The notes beneath the pieces were generated by a model that saw only the letters and a list, made by a program, of their open reading frames with translations, did not search any database and had not been told where the DNA came from. 64,000 bases of DNA from Hetaerina americana (lineage: Eukaryota > Arthropoda > Insecta > Odonata > Calopterygidae). The position numbers were made by a program, and so were the translations under genes. Shown piece by piece: positions 48,029-59,287 of the stretch. Each line of letters starts with the position of its first letter. Positions within the stretch are counted from its first letter, which is position 1. The stretch spans positions 39,575,572 through 39,639,571 of the forward strand of contig JAKTNV010000001.1 of NCBI GenBank assembly GCA_022747635.1. Direction: 5' to 3'.

Positions 48029-50170
48029 TATGCAGGACTATCTCAACGAAAGCCTATATACGACATTAAAATATACCTTAAGGGATAATTATATCTATGT
48101 TACCTGCATACAGAAAACGATGCTCATGAACTTCTTGGGAATTCAGTGAATAAGAAGGGAATGATCAGTAGCAGAAATAAGTAAATAATCGAAACGGTGG
48201 CCAAAATCTAAAGTTATTCGAATGCTTCCTTTTGAGAATTGAATGAAAAAAATTGAAAAATCTTGAGGGTCAATAAGCAATACGTCCATGTCGTGATTAC
48301 TAAGTTGCCTATTCTAAATTTGTGTAAATATGTTAGAAATACATGGAGATAACAAACAATATATTTAAGAGTGCCAAAATTATCACTTTCAATTAATATA
48401 TAGGAGCACAACACATAAGTATAACAGTTCAAACTACTATTTTGAATAGGTGGAGATAACAAAACTTAAGTAGGAATAAAAAAGCTAATCATTGCCCTAA
48501 AAGTAAATCTATGGAGATGAACATTTCCTTTGAAAGGAAACTATCCTGAACAAGAACGTGGGTTGAACTTAAAATAACTTTATTTTATCTTAGGAAATCG
48601 TTTTCTGGACGTTCACAAATGGCAGACCGTGGTAATACCGTGGCTCGTGTATGAAGGTCATAAGAACATGTTTCTTTTTCGGAAATTTTCATCTTTACTC
48701 ATCATTTTGTTAAAATTATGAGTAAAAAAATTTCTGAATCAATGTCAGTTATTATTTTATACGAAGAGGTGATAAGTAAAAAATTTTGAAAAATCGTTTT
48801 CGTAACTTACATCATGATTTACCAGAGATTAGACATATTTGAAAAATAATGTTTCGACCGCTAATAAGTGATCTCTCACATTAATTACACCACTAGAAGA
48901 AGGGGTATTTTATTAAGTACCGAAACAAATATCTGTTCTGGCTTTTGCTAACAATTTTCCGCATGTAATTGAGAAAAACTAATTTCATAACCTTTGGAAA
49001 AATAACTAAGACAAAGAGTCTACTAATGGTACTGGGGAGTTTTAAACTAAGATTTTGGAGAGTTTAATGACTCTATAGCATTCATATTAGCTATGAATTT
49101 ATAATTATACATACAGTCAATGAAAAATAAAAATCTAAAATAGTGATTCCTGAAACTATCTCTTTTTTAAAAACCTTCTAAAACTCATCTTGGCACCCGA
49201 AATCCAGATTTGACATCTGGAGACCTCTGGAAAAGTGAACAATTTTAAAATTGAAAATGAACAAATTATTAACGATGTTAGAAAACGCCTAACAATCTTT
49301 TCAGTACATTTTGCTGGATATTTGCGAGTTAATCAGTATTCAATTGCCTATCATAACTTATACATTTCCAGGAATTCAATTCTAAAATTGTATTCGATCA
49401 AAAAAGCCAATATAAAAAATCAAACCAAAGGTTTCCGAGCTAAAGGTAGCAATCTCGTTGTCATCTCTATTTTTAATATCGATAATTAATGGATTACAGA
49501 TTTTCGACGGGATTATTCTACATTATTTGTATTCATTACACTGTTTTATTTTCCTTTTTTCTTGCAATCTAGAACTTAACTGATATTCTCTATTCTTAGA
49601 ATGTCTATAGTTTGTATATTTTTGAATTGAAGTTTATCAATAATAATATTTTCACTTCAACTAATATAAGCAATGAAACGTATGAGGCAGTAAACACGTA
49701 AATGCCAAGTAAGCTTATATATTGTATCATTCATTTGGTGTTTGCTTCTTATTACTGAATATGGGAGCAGGATTAATTAAAATGTATCATAGAATGGTTT
49801 GAGTCTGGTCACTTTGTGGAAACAATTCATATCGGGAAAAAAATTCTTAGTTCTTCCACATATGTGTGGATTTTCTTTCCCGATAAAATGTATCAGCTCT
49901 CTAGGACAATTTTCAAATTATTACTGTCACGTACAAGCTGGTTAGTTACAATCGTACTCAGACATAACCATACTCAGCGTATAAATTATTCTTGAAGAAA
50001 ATATAGTTTATTCAAAAACTAATGTCATATTATCCTTTTACTTCTCTTGATTTTATTTCCTCGTGGTTCCAGATGAATATATTTACAGTGAATATAATAC
50101 CTATGTGTAATGGTTATTTTTCTTCCTTTTACTTTCTGTATTGGCATCAGATTTGAGCAATTAATAACCT
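48029..50170. other. AT-rich DNA with one hairpin
   Basis: No gene is recognised. An imperfect inverted repeat with arms at 49831-49844 and 49871-49884 (ATCGGGAAA facing TTTCCCGAT) encloses a near-palindromic CACATATGTG. Confidence 0.55.
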
Positions 50171-51480
50171 ATTATGGGAGAAGGTTGGAGAGTGCGGTAG
50201 GAAAACCAAAATCTGGTGAGCCTCCATTACTGCAAAGCTGTTGAAATAGCTGAGATTCCTGTAATTATATTTAATCGTGTTAACATCGGTACGGTTTCGT
50301 TTCGGCAACTTTGTCAAGAGCGAATTCCCCGTCTGGTTCCCACATTCTCATTGTGCCGTGGGCGGACAAAACCGACTATTTTCTGGTTAAAAACTGAAGT
50401 CTCTCGAAAGGGTCAAATCCTGAGCGGAAACAACAATATCGTCTTCTGCTATTCCGTCACGGCCTCGCGTCGCGGGGAAATAGAATTGGCGCATTGGTTA
50501 GTGGAGAGGCGGAATGGGAGGGAGGCAAAATGGGAGAGATTTTGAGAGATAAGAGATGTGCGGAGACAGATAGACTGGCCGGCGGTGTCGCACCCAAAGC
50601 ACCTCACACGACTCTACACCCTCGTCCCTATCCCCACCTAACCGTCCCCCTCATCCACCCTCACCCACTCCCGACCTCCCCGCCCCCATCCGGCGCAGAC
50701 AGACTGTGAGTCCGACACGGAGAACAAGGGAAACGGGAGGGCTTTGGGGGGTGTGAGGAAGGGGAGAGGAGGGAGAAGAGGAAGGATGAGCGGTGGGGGT
50801 CGTTTCGAACGTGAGTGGACGAGGAGGGGGAAGTAGACGAGGTAGGGTGGGCTTCGATCCCCCGAAATCGGCGGACCGTGCTTCGTCACGAACGGCGGGC
50901 GGCGAGCCGCTCAGGCCACTCGTCGCCGTAATTGTCGACGTTATCAGCGCGCCGTGCGACGGGTCTCGCGTGAACAGATCCTATTAATTAATTGCGATGT
51001 GTCGGGAAATGTGGGAGGGGTTGGGTGACGGGGGGGGAAGGTGCGGAGGAATTGGGCGGGAGAAGCAGGCATGTCTGAAAGGGAGAGGGGGGTAGGTAGA
51101 TGTTGTGTCATTGCCGAGTGAGAAAGAAGGGCGAGGTTCCGGGAGAGAAGGGCTTCCAAATAGAATAAAGGGTATGGGAACCGAGGGGTAAAAATGTGGA
51201 AGACATAAGTCGGTTGGGAGTGTGTTCCAAAAAAAAAAGTTTGGGGATATAATAGAATGTTTTATATTGTGTTCCTTGGCGGGGTCATCTACGAGGGAAC
51301 GTGAAGGGGCGAGAGAGAGAAGAGAGGGAGAGCAAAACTGTCTCTGTGAGCAGACAACGGAGGACTGGGATCGTCAGGGGAGATTTCAGAGATAGGTCGG
51401 TGACCAGAGAAGGTTTCGGGGCTAAAAGAGAAAGGGAGGAAGGAAGTAATCGATGCGGATAATTGGATAAGCGGGGGATT
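50171..51480. other. GC island, pyrimidine then long purine block
   Basis: A mixed segment to 50600 is followed by a short pyrimidine block (50610-50700) and a long purine-rich block (50705-51480). CpG is dense at 50870-50970. At 51013-51037 the runs GGG, GGGG, GGG and G8 with 1-4 base spacers make a strong G-quadruplex candidate. Confidence 0.7.
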
Positions 51481-52599
51481 TTTCGGTAGCTAACTAAATT
51501 AATTAAAATGTGACAATTCATAGTTCCCTAATTTTATTCGTCATAAATGAAGAAAATGCTCACTTTAAAAATCAGCTTAACGTTTTAAATTCGTTGCAAT
51601 ATTGCTTTTGTTGTGAATTTTGCCATGATAATTCCGTAAGTTTTAATAAGGCCCTCAGAGATTTATGAATGGATAACGAATGTGTGTCCAGAATGTATGA
51701 AAATTCTTTTATACAGACCAAACAAATGTATGTGCACTTATACGAAACAAATGCATAAAACAGGTTTTAAATTATGTGATTTATGAAGCCACTAAATTTT
51801 GCATAGGAGTATCATATTGCATTGGTCAATGTAAATGGGAGTGAATATCTTATTTAAATAAAAATTGGCGAGTTGGCGAAATTAAATAATTTGTAATTTC
51901 ATCATGTACTAAATTGAATATTGATAAAAACTACCTGTGTTTAACCAATCAGGTGTTAGGAAAGTGAGTGTTATCTGTGGCGTGACGATTGAGAGTGAAA
52001 TTTGGTACGCGTGTCGAAGTTTTTGGTATTTCTGGCCCCACTACTCCCTCAAAATAATCATAAACTGCTTTAGTTGTTAATGAGCAGTCCATTAACAACT
52101 CTAGTTACAGTAAAATAATGTGTTTTTTGACCTTTTGTTTGTTGATGTAAATTATGGGAGGTCTTTGTTTTGCAAACATGTACATATTTATGCTCTCGCT
52201 TTCTTCCTCCGCCGAAAAAGAAAAATTACAAATTCCAATCGTTCAAAAATTATGAAAACTTTTGATATAATAGAGTGTATTAGCGTCAATAGGTTTAACG
52301 TAGCGTAAAATGAAATTAGAAAAGAGAACCAGAGATGGGAATAATTATCCTGAATAAAGCTTCATTATCCTGAAAGGACCGAGCATGACTATATAGGGGC
52401 ACCATGGCAAATAGCTGAACCCGTAATGAGATATCGTAGTATGATTGTTGGCATTAAACCAAAGGTTACTTCAAAGCTAGTAGCTGCAATTTTGTTAGTG
52501 GTGTGAAAGTTTTTTTTCGCGTTTTATGGTCGAGGGTGACGAGGTAGAATATTGGAGAGGCGAAAGAATGAAGGGCAGCCCGGCGGCGTTGAAGTCAGC
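51481..52599. other. AT-rich DNA, no recognisable gene
   Basis: Nothing identifiable before the SINE fragment. Confidence 0.55.
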
Positions 52600-52720
52600 T
52601 TAATCTTGTTGAAAGGTATTTAGAGGTCCACGATTTAACGTCCCATCGATAGATAAGTGTACTTCAGTTGATTTAGTATCTTAGCATCTCCCTCCCGATG
52701 AGGCAGGAATTCCGATAAAT
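52600..52720 (-). mobile_element. SINE fragment related to the 15-kb repeat
   Basis: The minus strand carries GATGGGACGTTAAATCGTGG (52632-52651) followed by ACC and, after a short gap, CCTTTC. It aligns with the body block of the 15-kb repeat at about 30 of 45 positions by eye. No tRNA head was recognised, so this is probably a body fragment. Confidence 0.5.
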
Positions 52721-53028
52721 AATTTTGAATTCGAGTGATCACGCTCTCGTCTTGGAATTCCCCTCGTCTCGTATTTTACTCACCCATTCCCATTGTGATA
52801 TAAAATGTGCTATATCATTTATAAACCATACATTCAAAAAACCTGCCTGAACCGGTAGATTACCTTAAAAAATATTATTTATACATTACATTTGCCAATA
52901 TAAATGTCCATTCTTATTGAAGACTTGAAAAAAATCATCCATAAAGGAAATACGTTGGCTAATGAAATTCTTTAATGTTGTGATATTATTCAAAATTAAA
53001 TACTCATGATTTGGAATCATGTGTAGAG
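52721..53028. other. AT-rich spacer, no recognisable gene
   Basis: Nothing identifiable between the SINE fragment and the mariner relic. Confidence 0.55.
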
Positions 53029-53030
53029 TA

Positions 53031-53931
53031 CAGGGTCCGTATAATAAGTATCGTGACTGTTTCGCTGTATCCTCAACGGAGCGGTGGATGGGGGTCCGAC
53101 CGGTCGGCTCCCCCACCACTCAGGCGCACTTTAGTTCAGTCGCCTCCGGGCATGCGTTGAGACAGGAGGTTGATTTTTGTGATGTATGATTGTTTGTGGC
53201 GTCGTCGCGCCAACATGGAGCGCAGCAGCGAGCAACGCTACCCTGTGAAGTTTTGCGATAAACTAGGGAACTCCGCGTCGGAGACCCTTGAACGCATTCA
53301 ACAGGCTTATGGGGATAATACCTTAGGCCGTACGAGAGTTTTTGAGAGGCACAAAATGTTTAAGGAAGGCCAGGAACTCGTCGAAGATGAGCACCGCGTC
53401 GGACTCCCAACGACCTCTCGAACCGATGCTCAGGTGGCCAAAGTGAAAAACGTTTTGGACCCTGACAGGCTTTTAACCATCGCCCTTTTCAGTGAGGAGA
53501 CCGGCCTTTCAGTCGGAACCGTCCACACCACTGTGACAGAGGATCTTGCGATGAGGAAATTGTGCCCGGAGCTGGTGCCGAAAGCCTAGAGCGAGGAACA
53601 AAAACTGTCGCGGGTGGAAATTTCGCAAGAAAGTTTGGACTGCGTCCAGGAAGATGAAGATTTTCTCAACAACGTTATAACCTCAAAGGATAGCTCAAAA
53701 GGAGCTGAAAGGATATTGGTTCGACTCAATTGAGGCGGTTAAAGCGGCGAAGGTTCTCAACAGTATTCCGGAAACCGACTTCCAGCGTGCTTTTGACGAG
53801 TGGCAGACGCACCGAACTATGTGTATCGATGTAGGAAGAATATATTTTGAAGATTATTAAGTAATTGTAATGATAACTGCAATAAGTTTTGATTTTTGGA
53901 ATCAGTCCCGATATTTATTGTATGGACGGAA
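53031..53931 (+). mobile_element. Decayed, internally deleted mariner relic
   Basis: A second, distinct mariner lineage is shown by end sequences CAGGGTCCGTATAATAAGT at 53031 and its inverted counterpart near 53902-53931. The right tip is degraded, so the outermost six or so bases no longer match. TA precedes the left end at 53029-53030. The body is only about 0.9 kb because the middle of the transposase is missing. The right boundary is approximate. Confidence 0.85.
53215..53860 (+). pseudogene. Mariner transposase pseudogene
   Basis: The gene begins MERSSEQRYPVKFCDKLG, a classic mariner N-terminus. It has a readable helix-turn-helix region to ELVPKA, where a stop occurs at 53587-53589. Beyond the stop the same frame continues recognisably (SEEQKLSRVEIS, then DFLNNVITSKDSS, where ITGDES is expected). 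A deletion and frame change near 53695 then lead straight to the C-terminal tail (KELKGYWFDSIEAVKAAK through YFEDY and a stop at 53858-53860). The second and third catalytic Asp residues are gone. It resembles the 47-kb element in sequence style and termini but has a different deletion and several lesions. It is non-functional. Confidence 0.88.
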
Positions 53932-53954
53932 ATATAATTACCTATCCAAGAAGT

Positions 53955-54190
53955 AAAATTGTGGTCCAGTGAGCAGAGTGTGGCACTATGGACCAGAGGG
54001 TTCGGGTTTAATTCCCGGGAACACCTCCTGGCATCCTCAGCTCTGCCAAGCTGTGCGATTTCTCGATTACCAGATCTTTTTGGGAAACCATACTGGCTCT
54101 AGGACAGGAACTGGCCCCCCTACCACAATGTTTGAATTTGCTGGCAGTACGGCTTTCGGTTTGTTGGTATACCTAAAGAAGTAATTACAT
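53955..54190 (+). mobile_element. tRNA-derived SINE
   Basis: A tRNA-like head has an A-box-like element at 53962-53973 (TGGTCCAGTGAG) and a B-box-like element at 53998-54016 (GGGTTCGGGTTTAATTCCC, interrupted by a small insertion). It is followed by about 170 bp of unrelated body ending near an AT-rich tail. This is the usual SINE plan with an internal RNA polymerase III promoter. It lies immediately after a mariner relic and just before the 3' end of the LINE. Confidence 0.65.
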
Positions 54191-54399
54191 AAATTGATAT
54201 TAAGAGGAAAAATGTTATAAATTACTACAAAGTATATATAGGCCATAATTTTTATTAGGTAATCTAACGGTAAATGTAGGTTTTGGATGAACACGACTAC
54301 CAAATAAATATTATCTGACTCCTAAAAATACACAATTTATTGACCTACTCTACTTCAAGTCCTTCATATCTGTGTACTTCCTTCCTCCCTTCATCCCGT

Positions 54400-54826
54400 C
54401 CAAATTCCCTATCCTCTTCCTGACCTTTCCTCGTTTGCCTAACATTCTCCCCTCTATTACAATCTTCAACATCCCACTGCCGATCAATACGCCTTTCATC
54501 TATTTTTCCTGCCTCCTTAGGATTTCTCCCAAGAGACTATTTTCCACGCCCACCATACCGTGTACCTCCTCATTTGTTTTCCTTTCGGGCTATTTGATCA
54601 TCTCGATTCTTCTCCACACACACATTTCAAAAACCTCCAATGCATTTCTATCTTCCTGCTTCAGTGACCATGTTTTCACGCCATGCATAACAATGCTCAA
54701 CATAAAAGTTTGTGCGAGTCTCTCCTTACTCAACATCCATGTCATTAATTCCCTCCTAATGAAAGCCTCTTTGCCTAGCGCAATTATTCTCCTTACGTGT
54801 TCGTCGAAAACACTTCCGAGATGCAT
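54400..54826 (-). pseudogene. LINE C-terminal region
   Basis: The frame 54590-54826 reads MHLGSVFDEHVRRIIALGKE and then KTWSLKQEDRNALEVFEM, which is the segment that follows the reverse transcriptase in arthropod LINEs. Past a stop it continues as NEEVHGMVGVENSLLGEILR and EGRMLGKRGKVRKRIGNL, with the usual GHVLR motif missing from between these two. It is a decayed fragment of the same polyprotein. Confidence 0.8.
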
Positions 54827-55012
54827 AAACTGTTCTACCTGCTCTAGTTTTTCCCCTCCTATTCTAATGTCTAGTCTTTTTTAATGTCCCCTTTTTCTTT
54901 CTGACAAAGCGCATAACCTGGTGTTATTAATATTGATTCTCATTCCATATATATCGCAATGAATTTCCAATTAACTCAGCCATGCTTGCAACCCCTAGAT
55001 TGACTGACAAAC

Positions 55013-55521
55013 TAAAGCTTGGTCATCAGGAAACCTAACTGATTTTACGAATTCCCCTCCACTCTCATTCCTACCTCCAGTTCTTCCCATGGCTCTTTAA
55101 TCATTTCCTTTACATGCAGGTTGAACAGCAACGGTGATAATGGGCAACCCTGCCTTACACCTCTTCCTAACACTGCCCATCCCGACTCTCCGTTCCCCAC
55201 TCGCAACTGAGCAGTCTGAGACATGTACAGGTTGCGGATTAGCCTTCTGTCCCTCCAATCTCTTCCTATTTTCTGCAATATACTCATTAGTTTTTCGCAA
55301 GTCACTCCATCAAACGCTTTTTCGAAATCTACGAAACAGGCAAATACGTCCTGATTGCATTCCATATTCCTCTCGACTAATAATCTCATTACTGCAATGG
55401 CATCACGCGTACCTCTCCCCTTCCTAAACCCAAACTGGTCATCCCCTCTGTAATCATTTACCCTACTCTCTATCTTTTTGTTGATGATCCCGAGAACAAC
55501 TTTAGCTGCGTGGGATATCAA
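55013..55521 (-). pseudogene. LINE reverse transcriptase domain, inactivated
   Basis: The open part (55045-55521, 158 codons) carries reverse transcriptase blocks in order: QFGFRKGRGTRDAI (residues 29-42), the first catalytic block CFVDFEKAFD (62-71) and GRGVRQGCPLSPLLFNL. The catalytic FADD box follows just outside this frame at 55022-55033 but reads RFPDDQALV, with Ala changed to Pro. Upstream, FVRSVLVANPKK (about 55550-55590) and an HVRTTGQYV stretch are remnants of the finger region in other frames. Its role was target-primed reverse transcription of the element RNA. Frameshifts and stops make it dead. Confidence 0.88.
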
Positions 55522-56068
55522 ACGTATTGTCCTGTAGTCCTCACATGATGTGGCCTTATCTTTTTTGGATTAGCCACTAACACTGATCTCACAAAGTCTT
55601 CCGGCAAGATTCCTTCCTCATAATTACTACGAATCATTCCAAATAAATTTGTATACTCATCCTCCCATATTCTCCTAAACCTTTTAGTAGTTCCGCTGAA
55701 ATTTTATCTATCCCATCGGCCTTATTTGATTTTATATCCCTTAATGCCGTTTCTATCTCATTGCCGAGAATGCGTGGACCAATGCTATCTTCCTCTACGT
55801 CATGTTCCTTTTCAATGTCTAACCTTGTAAGTACAAGTTCTTTACCATAGAGTTCTTCTATTTATTCCCTCTTGGATCTTTTTCGTTTAAACTATTATCT
55901 TACCCGGCTCATCTCCAGTTGTTAGCAAAGATCTTCTCCTCTTAATCCCGATAGTGATTTAACCTTGCGTTATAGTGCATCAATTTTACCGTTCCTCTTC
56001 AAGCTTTTTATATCCTCGCACTGCGTTTTCCACCATGCTTCTTTTACTTTATTTGTTGCCCGTCTCAA

Positions 56069-56332
56069 TTAATTATCTAACTCCTTGTACTTCATTTTGT
56101 CAAACTCTGTGTTTACATTCTTCCATTTTCCTCTCTCGTCCATCTTTGTAATCATCTCAATCGTGATCCATGGTTTCCTTGTCCTTTTCCTATTAACGGT
56201 TCCTATAGTTTCATTTGCGGCTTTCGATATCCCTTTTTTGATGCATCCCCAGTTTACCTCGTATCCAGGACTCAGCTCTTTAATCTTATCAATGATTTTC
56301 TCTACAGCCTGCTGATACTCCTTCCTTGTCAA
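56069..56332 (-). pseudogene. LINE linker between endonuclease and reverse transcriptase
   Basis: This 87-codon charged segment (RKEYQQAVEKIIDKIKELSP, later KRTRKPWITIEMITKMDERG) corresponds to the Lys/Glu-rich connector between endonuclease and reverse transcriptase. An internal stop at 56069 separates it from the continuing LRRATNKVKEAWWKTQCEDI just downstream in the same frame. Confidence 0.7.
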
Positions 56333-56399
56333 TCCATTTAAAGGTTATACATCCCATTTTCTAATCTGCTGCCCCTTCCTAATCTTTTTGAAACGGACG

Positions 56400-56537
56400 C
56401 TAGATTTCATTACAACTAAATTTGTGGTCAGAGTTCGCATCTGCTCCCGGGAAGCTATGCGAATTGATCACGCTGTTCCTAAACTTGCGCCTAACCAGAA
56501 TATAATCTAACTGATACGTTTCTGAGTCGCCTGGCAT
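56400..56537 (-). pseudogene. LINE endonuclease C-terminal fragment
   Basis: This 45-codon open piece reads MPGDSETYQLDYILVRRK and then RNSVINSHSFPGADANSDH. The QLDYILV strand and the terminal SDH triad belong to the exonuclease-endonuclease-phosphatase fold used by non-LTR retrotransposons to nick target DNA. A stop follows at 56400-56402, where an intact element would read through. The upstream part of the domain is missing, so it is inactive. Confidence 0.8.
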
Positions 56538-56540
56538 TTT

Positions 56541-56965
56541 TCATTTATACCTACGCCTTTGGTGGTGTCTAAACTAAGTGTTGGTGGTATGCGTTATGTA
56601 TGAGTTTTTATTAATGCTAACGGAAGAAGCTTATATTTTTAATGGATTTGTTGTCATTACATTCCGCTACTCTTCAATTTCACGTCATTCCCTCGCTTTT
56701 TGAGAAATTTTTTCCACATAAATTTTCTATGAAAAGGAAGAGTTTTATCAAACGCCCATCCCCAATCATTCATTGTATACATTTTTTGACTTTGAAATAT
56801 TAACTACTAAGTACCGGGGCGATGATATACAATTGCGCAATGTACAAGAAAAATAATTTCTTGCGTAAATCAGATCCGGTCGCAATCGATAATTTATATC
56901 TCATCACCTGAAAACTTGTTTTCATAAGTTATATGAGAAAATGAAAGGTAATGTGACCGAGTGAA

Positions 56966-57039
<74 letters not shown>

Positions 57040-57636
57040 GGAAATATTCATTTGTGACTCACTTTTGTGTAATTATTGAATTAATATTTAGAGAAAAATT
57101 CTTTTCTTGTATATACAGCTTTCTACGGCCTCTAAGGTAGGAGATCATGTCAATAAAATTAGAGAGATTAAGTGTTATACTGATAGATTTAAGATGCCAT
57201 TTTTTTACGAACAAGAAGGGATCATAATAACATTGTCCAACCGCGGTAGCATCATGTTCGGGTCAAAATTTGTCCGATTCGTATTCACCCTTGCCACACA
57301 CCCTAGCGGTAGTTTGCAGGGTACTAAAATATCTATGCAGCAAAATTAGCTGGTCAATATAAAATAACGGAATGCCTCTTTCAACCAAGAGTTGGCTGCT
57401 CCAGATACCGTAAAATAACAAGAGAAAATATTTGAATTAAATTATTGAAAGATAAACTCATTGGTTCACGAGAACAGGATACTCTTACAGCCGAAGTAAG
57501 ATAAAACTTTTTAAGATAATTCTGGGTGAATGATAAAGGATTTGTATTGATCCACAGTGACCATTTCACTTTCCATACTAAAATCCACTGTGGACTATTA
57601 AGAGATATATGGTTCGGTTGAGTCCTGAAGACTTTT
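56541..57636. other. AT-rich DNA around the microsatellite
   Basis: Apart from (AT)32 nothing is identified. The 80-codon frame at 57107-57349 has no known motif. Some of the left part may be older LINE sequence beyond recognition. Confidence 0.5.
56969..57032. repeat. (AT)32 microsatellite
   Basis: A perfect 64-bp AT dinucleotide run is followed by a short ACACAC extension. It can extrude as a cruciform and is probably length-polymorphic. No gene is near. Confidence 0.98.
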
Positions 57637-58995
57637 GAGATTCGTTGTGCTCTCGCTGTTCACTCTAACGCTAACTATGCCTCTTCCCGTGCTGCAGAAG
57701 GAGGGGTATGGTGGAGTAAGTAAGTGACCTCCATTGGATATCCCATGCATAATGGTAATTTACTTATTTTGCGATAACGGAGTGAATTTCCTGGCAGTTC
57801 ATAATTAATTTATAATTAAATAAACGCAGGAAAAAATAAACATGCCGCGGTGTGACGGAAGGAATGGTAAGAGGGAGTGAAATGGAGAGGGAGACAGGAT
57901 GATAAGGGAGGGAGTAAGGGTGGGGTTTTGAGCGAAAAGAGTGGAGCGACGTGGAGAGAGGGGGAGAGAGAGAGAGAGTGAAAAAGCGGAGAGCGCCGCT
58001 CCGAATAGTCGTGTCCGGACAGTCAGGCGGTTTTCGCCGCCCTTCACCTGGGCGCGTGTCCGCGGGCTTTGGAGGGCTAGGAACGAGGGGTTGGAGGGGT
58101 GAAGTGAGGATTCCGCATTGCACGGCAACCCGCCGGATCTGCCGCCTCGGTCGTAATTTTGCCCCTTGCCGCCCGACTCCCTTCGCTCGCTCGTGGGGCC
58201 GTTCACCCGCCCCCTACCCAACCCATACCCGTACGAACCTCCCTCCTTCGCCGCCCGCTAAATCCCCCAAAAACCCCCCTCTCTCCTGCCATCCGACACA
58301 CTCGTCTCTCCACCCTTCTCCTCCCACCCACTCCTCAAACCCACTTTTCAGACCCACTCGGCGATGATTCGAAAGCGAGCTTTAAAATGCGAGAATAATG
58401 CTGGCATCTGGCGGTCGACCGGACACAATGGGTTGCCCTTCTGCTTTGCATGTAACTGTTTTTGTTGCCCTCTCTCTTCTCTCAGCGGCCCCCTCCCCCG
58501 GAGCACCCCGCACACCCTTCCCCCCCGACTACGCCTCTTCTCGTTCCCTTTCTCCCGATCCCTCCCACCCTGGCCAAGTCCTGCACTACCCATCCCCCTC
58601 GATCCCCTCCCCGTCGCCCATAGCCCTTCTCTTACGCTTCCCACCTACCACACCCAGACCCTCTTTTCCCTTCCCCCTTTTGCCACCGCTGTTGTTTTTC
58701 CAAGAGGACTACCCTTTTTTCCGCCGTTTATTTATTCTGCGCTGCATTTTGCCATTAGTGGCACTGCCTGGGCAATCAATCCGCCAGCACCTCGTGTTCA
58801 GGAGTGGAGGAGGGGCGGAGGGAGACGGGTGGAGTAGGGGCGTCCACGTGGATAATGGCGACTGCTCGGCGAAAGACCGTAAACTCCGGTCGCCATTGCA
58901 GTGGTGAAAAAAAGCGACGCCCGGAATGCGAAAAGTATATTTCGGAAGTTTTTAACTGCGTGGGCCGCGTTGCGGACGGACTGGGGGCATATTGA
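57637..58995. other. Large GC island, purine-pyrimidine-purine
   Basis: The plus strand is purine-rich at 57840-57990 with (GA)n at about 57963-57978, mixed and CpG-rich to 58160, pyrimidine-rich at 58170-58720, then purine-rich at 58795-58850. Frames of 138-169 codons in several registers are compositionally explained. Confidence 0.7.
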
Positions 58996-59232
58996 CGGTT
59001 ATGTGATGAGGCGCCTGCTTATTTTTTTCGAAAAGGGACAATTTATGGACCCGTAAATTATATTAACTGCCCGCTGCTGTCTATTTTGCGAAGTACTTCC
59101 AATACTATTTCAGAAAATATGACTTATTAGAGCGTAAATCAAAATCCAGAAATCTATTTCAGCGCTTTTATTTCCTCGTGACAAATAATTGTGGAATGGT
59201 TTTTCAAAACGTCGCCTTAATCAGTGGTCATA
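58996..59232. other. Spacer before mariner copy 1
   Basis: AT-rich flank with no recognisable feature. Confidence 0.55.
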
Positions 59233-59234
59233 TA

Positions 59235-59261
59235 CTACCTTGATCAAAAAGTTCCCGGAAT
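59235..59261 (+). repeat. Mariner copy 1 terminal inverted repeat, transposase 3' side
   Basis: This is the 27-bp terminal repeat beyond the transposase stop. It is a perfect match to the other end and is preceded by TA at 59233-59234. Beyond base 27 the two ends diverge immediately, which fixes the repeat length. Confidence 0.95.
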
Positions 59262-59287
59262 TTATTCAGAAAATTAAAAATACAAGT

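Larger units (their letters stand above)
54311..56540 (-). mobile_element. Degraded 5'-truncated non-LTR retrotransposon (LINE)
   Basis: Read on the minus strand, this interval holds in order the end of an apurinic-type endonuclease, a linker, a reverse transcriptase and the C-terminal region typical of arthropod non-LTR elements. Stops and frameshifts break it in many places. The 5' part of the endonuclease and everything upstream are absent, as expected from incomplete reverse transcription. No clear poly(A) tail or target-site duplication was found, so both ends are approximate. Clade (RTE-like or another) was not assigned. Confidence 0.9.

Noticed and set aside
47171..48149. Plus-strand frames across the 47-kb mariner
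   Set aside because: They are antisense shadows of the transposase frame on the minus strand.
54372..54884. 170-codon plus-strand frame
   Set aside because: It is the antisense of the LINE C-terminal region, which has clear family motifs on the minus strand.
57805..58907. Several 119-169 codon frames
   Set aside because: At least three registers are open at once, as expected from the skew. No conserved protein signature.
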